DNA from: Clostridiales bacterium
Lineage (GTDB): Bacteria; Bacillota; Clostridia; Saccharofermentanales; Saccharofermentanaceae
Direction: 5' to 3'
DNA length: 64,000 nt
Assembly: GCA_017551865.1 (NCBI GenBank)
Contig: JAFZKB010000030.1
Location: 62,001 to 126,000 of the forward strand
Below the pieces are notes generated by a model. That model was not told the origin of the DNA, did no database searches, and was given only the letters and a program-made list of their open reading frames with translations. Position numbers and translations under genes: made by a program. Positions 9,382 through 17,989 of the stretch are shown one piece after another. The stretch's first letter is position 1, and every line of letters begins with the position of its first letter.

Positions 9382-10356
9382 TTAATATCCGATCTTCTCA
9401 AAGACCTTATCCATGAGTTTAATGTTCTTCATGGAAAATTCCGGTGTGACGTGCGGGTTTTCTCCGTAAAGGATCGCCCGGCTTAAGTTCTCGATCTCTA
9501 AAGAATAGTTATTCGGAACAGAGACTTTTCTTTCGATCACACCGTCTTCGGTATAGATCTTATAGGAGACATCTCCCGACTGGTTATACTCCACATCGGA
9601 CCGGATCGAGCCCTTTGTGCCATGAACGAACAGTCGGTCGAATCTTGAATTACTATTCTCTCCGAGGATCATGCCAATCGAAAAAGAAGCACGTGCGCCG
9701 TTTTTAAATCGAAGGATCGCGGAGGTATTTACATCGACACCGAGAGCGGAAAATTCGGCCGAGGCATTTACGAAATCCACATCCGAATCGATAAGCGAAA
9801 GGATCATCGTGGTGCAGTAGCATCCGAGGTCATACATCGCACCGCCGCCGAGTTCTTTATGCAGGCGGAAGTCTTCCTTATACCCCTGGGTAACGAAAGC
9901 TGTATCGATATAATCGACCTCTCCGATGATGCCCGATTCGACATCTTTCTTCAGACTTTCGACATACGGGCTGTGAAGATAAGCATAGGCTTCCATTAAG
10001 ATCACATGGTTATTCTTCGCGATCTGGTACATCTCGGCAGCTTCGACAGCATTTAAGGCCAGCGGCTTTTCACAGAGTACATGTTTTTTCTTTCGAAGTG
10101 CTTCGGTCACCCATCGAAGATGGATATCGTTCGGAAGCGGGATATAGACCGCCTGAACATCCGGATCATCAAGAAGCTCCGAATAGCTTCCATAGGCTTT
10201 TTGAAATCCGAAGGTCTCTTTATATTTTTCTGCTTTTTCCAGTGATCTTCCGGCGATCGCATAAAGCTCGCAGGATGGTGATAACTTCATGCCCGGGATC
10301 GTTCCCCATCTGGCAATGTTTGCTGTTCCTAAAATACCCCAATTGATCTTCTCCAT
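9382..10356 (-). CDS. Gfo/Idh/MocA family NAD(P)-dependent oxidoreductase
   Basis: This protein has 324 residues from the ATG at 10356, which sits 8 bases after AAGGA; the ATG two codons earlier is too close to that site. The N-terminal Rossmann fold shows GILGTANIA. The catalytic-site signature CEKPLALN with its conserved Lys is present, followed by the usual GGGAMYDLGCY segment of the C-terminal alpha/beta domain. The family oxidises or reduces sugars and inositols, including 1,5-anhydrofructose and xylose-type substrates; the exact substrate cannot be read from sequence. It is the last gene of the eight-gene minus-strand run. Confidence 0.9.
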   Translation of the reverse strand: MEKINWGILGTANIARWGTIPGMKLSPSCELYAIAGRSLEKAEKYKETFGFQKAYGSYSELLDDPDVQAVYIPLPNDIHLRWVTEALRKKKHVLCEKPLALNAVEAAEMYQIAKNNHVILMEAYAYLHSPYVESLKKDVESGIIGEVDYIDTAFVTQGYKEDFRLHKELGGGAMYDLGCYCTTMILSLIDSDVDFVNASAEFSALGVDVNTSAILRFKNGARASFSIGMILGENSNSRFDRLFVHGTKGSIRSDVEYNQSGDVSYKIYTEDGVIERKVSVPNNYSLEIENLSRAILYGENPHVTPEFSMKNIKLMDKVFEKIGY

Positions 10357-10396
10357 AGCCATCTTCCTTTCTATCTCATTTTCTCCGGGAAAACGA

Positions 10397-10990
10397 TTAC
10401 AGTTTCAAAAGTGTCGCCCGACACGGCGCGCCATCACATCCTCCGAGATTGAGTGGTGCGCTGTTTAAAAGGTACACGCCTTCCGGCACTTCCGACAAAC
10501 GGATACCTTCGAGCAGTACGATCTCTGCGCCAAGCATAGTCAGATGCACTTTCATTGGCGCCATCAGGGGACCCACGGTCTGTGATTCATTTCCGAACAG
10601 ATATAGTTCATCGGCGGCAAATACTTTGGCCGCTTCTTCCGTCACGGTCGCATCGCCTTTGATAAGGAGGCGCTTTGCCCCCTCCTTATCCATCACTTTT
10701 GCTTTTTGAAGGATCCTCTCCGCGTCCTCTTTTGTGATATCGCCCTGATGTTCGATCACGCAGGCATATCCGATGAATTTACTAAGGTCTACCTGATCGA
10801 TCGTCTTTCCCTCATTGATAAAGTGATAAGGTGCATCGACATGTGTCCCGTTATGTGCGCACATATGAAGCGCGGAGAGGTTACATACCTCTCCGTCTTC
10901 GATCCGCATCTTCACTTCCTTTTCAGGACTTGGATCTCCTGGATAGACTTCACAGCTGAATACTTCCTGAGAAATATCGTAGATCTTCAT
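10397..10990 (-). CDS. cyclase family protein (kynurenine formamidase-like)
   Basis: The 197-residue protein carries the metal-binding signature HNGTHVDAPYHF of the cyclase/KynB family (HxGTHxDxPxH). Members are zinc-dependent amidohydrolases that act on N-formylkynurenine or on other amides, lactones and polyketide-like substrates. Length is typical. AGGAGA stands before the ATG. It lies 12 bases from the nitroreductase gene upstream, inside the oxidoreductase operon. No tryptophan-degradation genes are nearby, so a role on another substrate is more likely than kynurenine metabolism. Confidence 0.85.
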   Translation of the reverse strand: MKIYDISQEVFSCEVYPGDPSPEKEVKMRIEDGEVCNLSALHMCAHNGTHVDAPYHFINEGKTIDQVDLSKFIGYACVIEHQGDITKEDAERILQKAKVMDKEGAKRLLIKGDATVTEEAAKVFAADELYLFGNESQTVGPLMAPMKVHLTMLGAEIVLLEGIRLSEVPEGVYLLNSAPLNLGGCDGAPCRATLLKL

Positions 10991-11002
10991 CTGAATCTCT
11001 CC

Positions 11003-11527
11003 TTAGATGTAGTACACATAATTCTCTTTTCTGGGAGCCGGAGCCGGAAGTTCTTCTGCTGCATAACCAAGTGCACAGTGTCCGATGCCTTCGTATTCGT
11101 CCGGGATCCCCAGTTTTTTCAGAATGTTCTTACCGAACTCATCCTCGAACTCTTCCTTTGCGCGATGGATCCAGATGCTGTCGATACCGAGGCTCTTTGC
11201 GGCATTCATGAGATTTCCGATGACGAGAGAACCGTCATAGATATAAGTCGGAACGTCTTTTTTCGCAAGTACGATCAGGACGACGGGAGCGCCGTAGAAA
11301 GGATCCATATCCGTCTCCCAGCCGACGACTTTTTTATTCATGACCGAGAGCTCATCGCGGACCGCCTTATCTGTGACGGCGATGATGATCGGGCTCTGCT
11401 TGCCCATGCCTGTCGCCGCATATGTTCCGGCAGAAAGGATCGCATCGAGATCCTCTTTGCTGATCATGTCCGGCTTAAAGTTTCTGCAGCTTCTTCTTGT
11501 CTCCAGTACCTTCAATGTTTCATTCAT
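11003..11527 (-). CDS. nitroreductase family protein
   Basis: This protein has 174 residues, the usual length of single-domain nitroreductases. It opens with the FMN-binding pattern LETRRSCRNFKP. The middle holds GSLVIGNLMNAAKSLGIDS, typical of the dimer-interface helix, and the end has the GYAAE segment. These are cytoplasmic FMN flavoproteins that use NAD(P)H to reduce nitro compounds, quinones or flavins. AGGAGGT precedes the ATG. Its position among aldo-keto reductases suggests shared handling of electrophilic or carbonyl compounds. Confidence 0.9.
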   Translation of the reverse strand: MNETLKVLETRRSCRNFKPDMISKEDLDAILSAGTYAATGMGKQSPIIIAVTDKAVRDELSVMNKKVVGWETDMDPFYGAPVVLIVLAKKDVPTYIYDGSLVIGNLMNAAKSLGIDSIWIHRAKEEFEDEFGKNILKKLGIPDEYEGIGHCALGYAAEELPAPAPRKENYVYYI

Positions 11528-11572
11528 AACACGACACCTCCTAAAGTTTTCTATGATTTCGTTACTTCTATC

Positions 11573-12499
11573 TTACGGCAGGAATTTGCCGGATGCCAGA
11601 TAAAGTTCATACCATTCGTTATGGGTAAGATCAACTTTCGTGGCATCGCAGATATCCTTCAGATGCTGAGGATTCATAGTGCCGGCGATCGCCTGCATCT
11701 TCGCGGGGTGACGAAGGATCCAGGCAATCGCTATGGCAGTTTTCGGCACCGAGTACTTCTGCCCAAGTTTGGATAAGACTTCATTAAGTTCAGGGAAATC
11801 CGGATGATCGACGAAACAGCCTTTGAACATGCCGATCTGAAGCGGAGACCAGGCCTGTATGGTGATATCGTTCAGACGGCAGTAATCGAGGATCCCGTTA
11901 TCTCTGTCGATCGACATATCTGTAGTCTTGTTATTGAGATACAGCGCCTGATCGATAAGCTGGGATTGATCGAGAGAGAACTGCAGCTGGTTAAAGATCA
12001 GAGGCTGCTTGACATATTTCTTCAAAAGCTCGAGCTGCATCGGGGTCACGTTACTTACTCCGAAGTATTTCACTTTACCGGCCGAATAGAGCTCATCGAA
12101 AGCTTCCGCGATCTCTTCCGGATCGTAAAGAAGGTCCGGACGGTGAAGTAAAAGTGCATCAAGATAATCGATCTTAAGGCGCGACAGGATCCCGTCAGCG
12201 CTCTTTAGGATATCTTCCTTGCTCCAGTTGAATTCTTTGGTATCAAAATGCAGTCCGCACTTACTCTGAAGAAAGATATCTTCCCTCTTAATTCCTGTAA
12301 GCGGCAGCGCATCACCAAAACGTGTCTCGGCTTCGCCGTCACCGTAGCATGTGGCGTGATCAAAGAAATTGATCCCGAGTTCTCTGGAAGTGGAAATCAT
12401 CTTCGCCGCTTCTTCCACAGAGAGTGCCGGCATTCTCATGCATCCCAGAATAATGCGTGAGACATTGCTCGGACCGTTTTTAATATCAAGCATTTTCAT
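11573..12499 (-). CDS. aldo/keto reductase, YdhF-like
   Basis: The protein has 308 residues and folds as a TIM barrel of the aldo/keto reductase superfamily. The catalytic tetrad is visible: Asp47 and Tyr52 in FFDHATCYGD, Lys80 in LQSKCG and His in LLLHRPD. The C-terminal NADPH-binding stretch (WILRHPAKMQAIAGTMNP) is also present. The nearest well-known relatives are YdhF-type reductases of unknown natural substrate. GGAGG is 7 bases before the ATG. It sits between an epimerase-like gene and a nitroreductase gene on one transcript. Confidence 0.9.
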   Translation of the reverse strand: MKMLDIKNGPSNVSRIILGCMRMPALSVEEAAKMISTSRELGINFFDHATCYGDGEAETRFGDALPLTGIKREDIFLQSKCGLHFDTKEFNWSKEDILKSADGILSRLKIDYLDALLLHRPDLLYDPEEIAEAFDELYSAGKVKYFGVSNVTPMQLELLKKYVKQPLIFNQLQFSLDQSQLIDQALYLNNKTTDMSIDRDNGILDYCRLNDITIQAWSPLQIGMFKGCFVDHPDFPELNEVLSKLGQKYSVPKTAIAIAWILRHPAKMQAIAGTMNPQHLKDICDATKVDLTHNEWYELYLASGKFLP

Positions 12500-12515
12500 G
12501 TTTCTACCTCCAAAA

Positions 12516-13547
12516 TTAAAAAGAAGCTTTGGCTTTCTCGATCGTATCGATTACGCGGTCACACCACTGATCAAATTCAGGATCTTCGATCTGACATTCT
12601 TCCGGGTGGGAAAGAACATAGTCGAGAGCAATCCTTACACCCATATCAAAGCGCACATTCGTCGCCATATCCGGTACGACCCGTTTCAGCTTTCTGTTAT
12701 CGAATACGACCGATACGGATTTGTCTCCGAGGAGCGAACCCGTATAGTCGAATCCGAGCGGATCTCCGACGGCACAAAGGAAATCAGTCGATACATGATA
12801 CGCATGAAGTGTAACTCCCAGCGCATCGGCCACCGTTTGATAGATCTGATCCCAGGTAAGTGTCTCGTCGGAAGTGATCTGGAACGCTTCACCGATGGCA
12901 TGACGGTTGCCCATCAGGCCCGTATAGCCGATCGCGAAATCCGCATTCCAGGTCACAGTCCAAAGGCTCGATCCGTCGCCCTGGATAATGACAGGTTTTC
13001 CTTCCAGCATACGCTTAATGACCTGCCAGTATCCGTTTTTACCATGCACACCGAGAGGGATATTCCGCTCATCGTATGTATGGCTCGGGCGGACGATCGT
13101 GACCGGGAAGCCTTCTTCTCTATATTTCTTCATGAGGAACTCTTCACTCTCGATCTTATCTCGAGAATACTGCCAGTAAGGATTGCTGAGCGTTGTCCCT
13201 TCAGTGATGACATATCCGGAAGCGGGCTTATGATATGCCGATGCGGAAGAAATATAAAGATACTGTCTGGTCTTCCCGGAAAAGAGGCGATAGTCCCTCT
13301 CTACCTGAGGAAGTGTAAAACCGATAAACTCACAGACACAGTCAAAGGTAGTATCTCCGAGTTTTTGAAGGACCTTCTCTTCATCGTTGATGTCACAGAC
13401 GACGGACACCACTTCGGCCGGAAGGACCTGATTGCGGTTTCCTCTGTTTAAGACCCAGACCTCCCAATCCAGATCATTCACGAGTCGTTTCACGATAGCG
13501 GTACTGATCGTTCCGGTACCGCCGATAAATAGTGCACGCTTTTTCAT
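12516..13547 (-). CDS. NAD-dependent epimerase/dehydratase family protein
   Basis: An extended short-chain dehydrogenase of 343 residues. The nucleotide-binding loop reads FIGGTGTIS. The catalytic elements are SSAS with the pair Tyr and Lys in YSRDK. It is related to sugar-nucleotide epimerases and to the CSP41-like atypical group. AGGGTGAG serves the ATG at 13547; a GTG three codons upstream overlaps that site and is less likely. The stop of the next upstream gene is only 14 bases away, consistent with one operon. Substrate unknown; a sugar or sugar acid is likely given the glycosidase in the same run. Confidence 0.85.
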   Translation of the reverse strand: MKKRALFIGGTGTISTAIVKRLVNDLDWEVWVLNRGNRNQVLPAEVVSVVCDINDEEKVLQKLGDTTFDCVCEFIGFTLPQVERDYRLFSGKTRQYLYISSASAYHKPASGYVITEGTTLSNPYWQYSRDKIESEEFLMKKYREEGFPVTIVRPSHTYDERNIPLGVHGKNGYWQVIKRMLEGKPVIIQGDGSSLWTVTWNADFAIGYTGLMGNRHAIGEAFQITSDETLTWDQIYQTVADALGVTLHAYHVSTDFLCAVGDPLGFDYTGSLLGDKSVSVVFDNRKLKRVVPDMATNVRFDMGVRIALDYVLSHPEECQIEDPEFDQWCDRVIDTIEKAKASF

Positions 13548-13561
13548 TTTTCTCACCCTGG

Positions 13562-14683
13562 TTATTTGTCTAAGATATCAGCAGCTTCAGAAAGGAGTTC
13601 AATGATCGGCAGATGCTGTGGGCAGACGCCTTCACACTGTCCACATCCGATACAGTCGGATGCCTTTCCAGATCTTCCGATCAGACCCGAATAGAAGTTT
13701 TTCGATCTCCAGTCATCCGGGTATCTTCGAAGCGTATTAATGACTCTGAACACATCCGGAATCGAGATGCTCATCGGGCATCCCGGAGTGCAATACTTAC
13801 AAGCTGTACAACCGATCTGCTTCATGCTCAGAATATCGGAAGTCACTTCATCGACAGCTGCCATCTCTTCAATGGAGAGCGGCTCGAAATTAGTGAATGT
13901 GCCGATGTTGTCGTCCATCTGTTCTTCTGCGCTCATACCGGAAAGGATGGTCATCACGCCCGGAAGTGATCCGACGAAGCGAAGCGCCCAGGAAGCGATA
14001 CTCTTTTCGGGACGGATCGCCTTAAACTTGGCTTCCTGTTCAGGCGCAAGACTTGCGAGCATACCACCTCGGATCGGTTCCATAACAATGATCGGGATAT
14101 TTCGCTCCTCGAGGATCTCATAGAGTGCCTGTGACTGTACGACCGGATTGGTACGATCCAGATAATTGAGCTGGATCTGCACAAACTCGACTTCCGGGTG
14201 AAGGTCCAGGATCTCTTTTAAAAGTTCCGGAGTACCATGATAGGAAAATCCGAAGTGACGGATCTTACCTTCGGCCTTCTTCTCAACTCCCCACTTGAAG
14301 CAGTCGTACTTGACATAGGTGTCATAGTTATTTCCATCCTCGATCGAGTGAAGAAGGTAGAAATCGAAGTAATCGACACCAGCCCGGTCAAGCTGTTCCT
14401 GAAAGATCTTCTCAATATCTGCCTCCTCATGGATCTCCCATGCGGGAAGTTTTGTCGCGATCCTGAAGGAATCTCTCGGATAACGCTTGACGAGTGCTTC
14501 TCTTGCTGCCACTTCCGATTTTCCGCCATGGTAAACATATGCGGTATCGAAGTAATTCATGCCGGCTTGCAAATACTTATCCACCATACGGCAGACGTGC
14601 TCGTGATCGATCACGCCATCTGCCTCCGGAAGACGCATCAGGCCGAAACCCAGCTTCGGCATCGTGGACAGATCAATACTCAT
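13562..14683 (-). CDS. aldo/keto reductase with C-terminal 4Fe-4S domain
   Basis: This protein has 373 residues. The barrel carries Asp46 and Tyr51 in NYFDTAYVYHGG, a Lys in ATKLP and a His in LLHSI. The extra C-terminal domain has two ferredoxin-like cysteine clusters: Cys 292, 295, 298, 302 and Cys 344, 347, 350, 354. This architecture is common in anaerobes and suggests that electrons can pass between ferredoxin and the active site; the natural substrate is not known. It lies 35 bases downstream of the glycoside hydrolase gene. Confidence 0.92.
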   Translation of the reverse strand: MSIDLSTMPKLGFGLMRLPEADGVIDHEHVCRMVDKYLQAGMNYFDTAYVYHGGKSEVAAREALVKRYPRDSFRIATKLPAWEIHEEADIEKIFQEQLDRAGVDYFDFYLLHSIEDGNNYDTYVKYDCFKWGVEKKAEGKIRHFGFSYHGTPELLKEILDLHPEVEFVQIQLNYLDRTNPVVQSQALYEILEERNIPIIVMEPIRGGMLASLAPEQEAKFKAIRPEKSIASWALRFVGSLPGVMTILSGMSAEEQMDDNIGTFTNFEPLSIEEMAAVDEVTSDILSMKQIGCTACKYCTPGCPMSISIPDVFRVINTLRRYPDDWRSKNFYSGLIGRSGKASDCIGCGQCEGVCPQHLPIIELLSEAADILDK

Positions 14684-14718
14684 GATGTACCTCCTCCTGT
14701 TCTCTAAATAGTCTTCTC

Positions 14719-15918
14719 TTATACGATAAGTTCGATATTTCCGTCGTTTATGAACTTGGAATTTACGGAAGATTCTCCCGAGGAGATCTCATACTCGCCC
14801 TTAAATACATCCAGCGTTACACATCCGCTCGCGTCAGTCGTTACGGTCTCATCGGTCCACCATTCGCCGCGCACAAGTTTTTTTAGCATCTCGAAAGAAG
14901 GTTTCTTCGAATTGTCGAGTCGTAAATATCCGGAAGGCGCCTTCAGCCATGCGCCGTCTTTAAAGTCCCAAGTTGTAATGGCTTCGACGAGAGGATGCGA
15001 GAAGAGGATGCGGTACATCTCTTCGATTTCTTTTGCCTGACGTTCTTCTCCTTCCGGAGTCGTCGGCCACTCATCGACCTGCCAGTCGTTGAGGTCCTCG
15101 ATATACGCCGGCATGATCTCACCGGAGATCAGGGTATTCTCGGTAAAGTGGATAGGAAGTCCGAAGTGCTCGAATCTTGCGAGGACTTCTTCCAGTTTTT
15201 CCCTTCCCCAGTAACCCTGATGCTGATGAGACTGGATCCCTATTGCCGAAATGGGCACACCGGCATTGAGACATCCGTCAATTAGAATCTCGTAATTGAT
15301 GGAGGTGTTGAAATCATTTAAGAGCAGCACCGCATCAGGGTTACATTTATGGGCTTCATCGAAGACCGTCTTGATCAGTCCGACTCTTCCCTTCTCTTTG
15401 CAGATCCGGGTGATTGCGTTATCGTACTTATCAAAGATCGGCATGATGACTACTTCATTAATGACGTCCCACATATCAATGACGCCTTTAAAACCGCTGA
15501 CCTCACGGTCGATGCGTTGCAGCTGCTTTTCCATGATGGTCTTGTTATCGTACTTCATGAGCCAGTCGGCACATACTGTGTGCCAGCAAAGGGGGTGACC
15601 CTTGACCTTGACGTTCTTGCTCTGAAGGTATTTCGCGGTCTTCATGATCATTTCCGTACCCGGCTTTCCTTCTTCAGGTTCGAAACGGCCCCAGTAAAAC
15701 GGAAGGGTACCATAGTTAAATATCTCCAGCCAGCTGTCTGTGATCTGCTTGAATTCTTCAGAGCCTGTCATGACATACGGCAGGAAATCAAAGGCTCCGC
15801 AGCCGAAAAGAAAATGATGATTCGTTTGCTTTACATGTACCGGCTTTCCGCTGATCGGATTTCCGGACTTATCTTTTACCTGGATCTTAACGCTGACTTT
15901 TCTGTGGGAAATATCCAT
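14719..15918 (-). CDS. glycoside hydrolase family 10 (endo-1,4-beta-xylanase-like), intracellular
   Basis: The 399-residue protein is a family 10 beta/alpha barrel. The acid/base Glu155 lies in WDVINEV and the nucleophile Glu260 in HFTEN; HPLCWH near 108-113 is the conserved substrate-binding stretch. A short beta-rich segment precedes the barrel (about 1-35) and another follows it (about 355-399). There is no signal peptide, so it should act in the cytoplasm on imported xylo-oligosaccharides or aryl-xylosides. It is followed by oxidoreductase genes and preceded 12 bases away by an alcohol dehydrogenase gene, an unusual setting because no transporter or xylosidase is present. Confidence 0.92.
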   Translation of the reverse strand: MDISHRKVSVKIQVKDKSGNPISGKPVHVKQTNHHFLFGCGAFDFLPYVMTGSEEFKQITDSWLEIFNYGTLPFYWGRFEPEEGKPGTEMIMKTAKYLQSKNVKVKGHPLCWHTVCADWLMKYDNKTIMEKQLQRIDREVSGFKGVIDMWDVINEVVIMPIFDKYDNAITRICKEKGRVGLIKTVFDEAHKCNPDAVLLLNDFNTSINYEILIDGCLNAGVPISAIGIQSHQHQGYWGREKLEEVLARFEHFGLPIHFTENTLISGEIMPAYIEDLNDWQVDEWPTTPEGEERQAKEIEEMYRILFSHPLVEAITTWDFKDGAWLKAPSGYLRLDNSKKPSFEMLKKLVRGEWWTDETVTTDASGCVTLDVFKGEYEISSGESSVNSKFINDGNIELIV

Positions 15919-15930
15919 AGTTTTTTCTCC

Positions 15931-17106
15931 TTATACCATTGCCTGATAGATCTTGGTGCAGTCTTCTTCACCTAATGTAATAAAGCCGGAGATCTTTCCT
16001 GATCCGCCATCACCATAAAGGAGGCTTTGTACCATCTTCGGGATATCTTCTTCCTTGGCGCCGAGTTCAGCAAAATTCTTCGGCATGCCGATGGAGCAAA
16101 GATAATTACGAAGAGCCTCAATACCGGCTCTTGCTGTTCTTTCCGGGTTTTCAAAATCCATCTGGCATCCCCAGATGCGGACCGCCGCCTGCGCAAAACG
16201 CATGACGTTATGGGAAAGTTCATATGAGAATACGGCCGGCATAGTGACCGCAAGACCCGCACCATGTGCGCAGTCATACTGTGCAGAGAGCTCATGCTCG
16301 ATCATGTGGCTTAACCAGTCCTGGGATCTTCCAACACCGCAGGCATTGGTATGAGCCATCGTACCTGCCCACATGATGTTCGCTCTCGCCTGATAATTAT
16401 CCGGATCCGCGATGACCTTCGGGCCTTCGTTGATCATAGTAAGAAGCAGTGCTTCGATCAGTCTGTCGGTCACTTCGACGTCTTTGGAGTTCGTCAGATA
16501 TCTTTCGTAAAGATGTGCCATGATGTCCGTGATTCCGCATGCAGTCTGATACGGCGGAAGTGTCTGCGTGAGTTCCGGGTTCAGGATACTGAACTTCGGA
16601 CGGATCGCATCCCCCGACGCGCCGCGCTTAAACATGCCTTCTTCTTTCGTGATAACAGAATCTCCGCTGCCTTCCGATCCGGCAGCAGCGATCGTAAGAA
16701 CAGTTCCGACAGGAAGCGCTTTCTCAATGCGCTTTCCCTGATAGAAATCCCAGAAGTCGCCGTCGTATACTACACCTGCGGCAATCGCTTTAGAGGAGTC
16801 GATCGTGGATCCGCCGCCGACAGCGAGGAGGAAATCAACGCCCTCTTTCCTGCAAAGATCAATTCCCTCATAAACGAGACCCGATCGCGGATTCGGCTTG
16901 ACACCGCCAAGCTCTACAAAAGAAATACCTTCCGCGGAAAGGGAGGATTTGACGCGGTCAAGAAGGCCGGATCTTACGACGCTTCCTCCGCCATAATGAA
17001 TCAGGACTTTCGATCCGCCGAAGCGCTTTATGAGCTCTCCTGCACGGTTTTCCGTCTCTTTACCAAATACGAAACAAGTCGGGGAATAAAAATCAAAGTT
17101 TTCCAT
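15931..17106 (-). CDS. iron-containing alcohol dehydrogenase (butanol dehydrogenase-like)
   Basis: The protein has 391 residues, the typical length of group III NAD(P)-dependent alcohol dehydrogenases such as BdhA/YugJ. The nucleotide-binding GGGST lies at 97-101. The four metal ligands are visible as Asp194, His198, His267 and His281, the last in DCAHGAGLA. It reduces aldehydes to alcohols in the cytoplasm. This is the first gene of an eight-gene minus-strand run with gaps of 12 to 45 bases; its promoter should lie in 17107-17227. Confidence 0.92.
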   Translation of the reverse strand: MENFDFYSPTCFVFGKETENRAGELIKRFGGSKVLIHYGGGSVVRSGLLDRVKSSLSAEGISFVELGGVKPNPRSGLVYEGIDLCRKEGVDFLLAVGGGSTIDSSKAIAAGVVYDGDFWDFYQGKRIEKALPVGTVLTIAAAGSEGSGDSVITKEEGMFKRGASGDAIRPKFSILNPELTQTLPPYQTACGITDIMAHLYERYLTNSKDVEVTDRLIEALLLTMINEGPKVIADPDNYQARANIMWAGTMAHTNACGVGRSQDWLSHMIEHELSAQYDCAHGAGLAVTMPAVFSYELSHNVMRFAQAAVRIWGCQMDFENPERTARAGIEALRNYLCSIGMPKNFAELGAKEEDIPKMVQSLLYGDGGSGKISGFITLGEEDCTKIYQAMV

Positions 17107-17227
17107 AAGTGATCCTTTCTACTATGACACGACGATCTTATCTGAGTTAATGGTATCACTATAAAAAAACGAATACTTCAATTAAATTGCCGATATGTAT
17201 TACAATTTTGCCCTATCCGGAGATTCG

Positions 17228-17989
17228 TTACTTTATAACTCTTCGGATAGTCTTTTCGTCGCAATCGTAGTATTTTCCGATATGTTCGACGATTTTCCGG
17301 CCTGATTCCTTTGGGTTTTCCTTGTATTTTCCCGTAACAAAATTATATCCCCAGAGATATTCGGGAAGCGTATATCTGGCGATCGCCCATCCATAGGGCT
17401 CGCCCTCTTTGTTTTTTCTCTGGACAAAATCCTTCACCAGAAGATACGTACCCATCTGAAGTTTGCTGCAGGTCCCTTCAAAGCCTTTCTCGCCGTTTTT
17501 TCCAAAACCCGCCTTTTCCTTCACTTCAAAGGAGAAAAGATCCATTTCCCTGGCTTTCTTCGGATCGACTTCCCATAGCTCCCCTTCCATCGGCCAGAAA
17601 AGATCCATGATGAGTTTTTCCCTGTGATCGGCTTTTCCTTCTTCGTATCGGCTATCAAAGTCATATCCGTCACGACGGAAATTGGCAAATTCCGGGAACC
17701 ATTTCTTCGATACGAATCCTGCTTTTTTGCCGAAGAACTTTCCATATGCGACCTTCCCGGTGCGGGCAAGGATAGCCCGCCATTCCCAAGGATCGACCTT
17801 TTCCCTGCCACACCACCAGTTTTTCGCCTGTGTGATATTCTCGACAGAAAATCCCGGAACCTCGTTTTCAAACAGCGGCAGAAAACCCACCTTTTCGATG
17901 ACCGAAAGGAGCTCTTCTGCAGAATGTACACATCGCGGGTCATTCTTCGAAACTCCGCTCATGAACCATTGTCCGTCAATCACATTCAT
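17228..17989 (-). CDS. AlkZ-related protein (YcaQ-like)
   Basis: The 253-residue protein matches a bacterial family that databases link to the winged-helix DNA glycosylases AlkZ/YcaQ. The recognisable core is GFLPLFENEVPGFSVE, then a DPWEWR motif, then GKFFGKKAGFVSK and YDFDSR. I do not see the QxR or QxD catalytic motif of true YcaQ enzymes, so glycosylase activity is not supported. The start overlaps the end of the upstream gene by 14 bases, suggesting translational coupling. Often found in Clostridia as a stand-alone protein of unknown role. Confidence 0.7.
   Translation of the reverse strand: MNVIDGQWFMSGVSKNDPRCVHSAEELLSVIEKVGFLPLFENEVPGFSVENITQAKNWWCGREKVDPWEWRAILARTGKVAYGKFFGKKAGFVSKKWFPEFANFRRDGYDFDSRYEEGKADHREKLIMDLFWPMEGELWEVDPKKAREMDLFSFEVKEKAGFGKNGEKGFEGTCSKLQMGTYLLVKDFVQRKNKEGEPYGWAIARYTLPEYLWGYNFVTGKYKENPKESGRKIVEHIGKYYDCDEKTIRRVIK

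Noticed and set aside
10397..10990. A kynurenine pathway role for the cyclase gene
   Set aside because: No other tryptophan-degradation gene is nearby, so only the family is reported.
16351..17112. Open frame of 253 codons opposite the alcohol dehydrogenase gene
   Set aside because: It is fully antisense to a gene with intact family motifs and carries no motif of its own.
17107..17227. A sigma-70 promoter for the oxidoreductase operon
   Set aside because: TTTAAT, 17 bases, TATAGT is present, but the -35 is poor and other pairs fit equally well, so no site is called.
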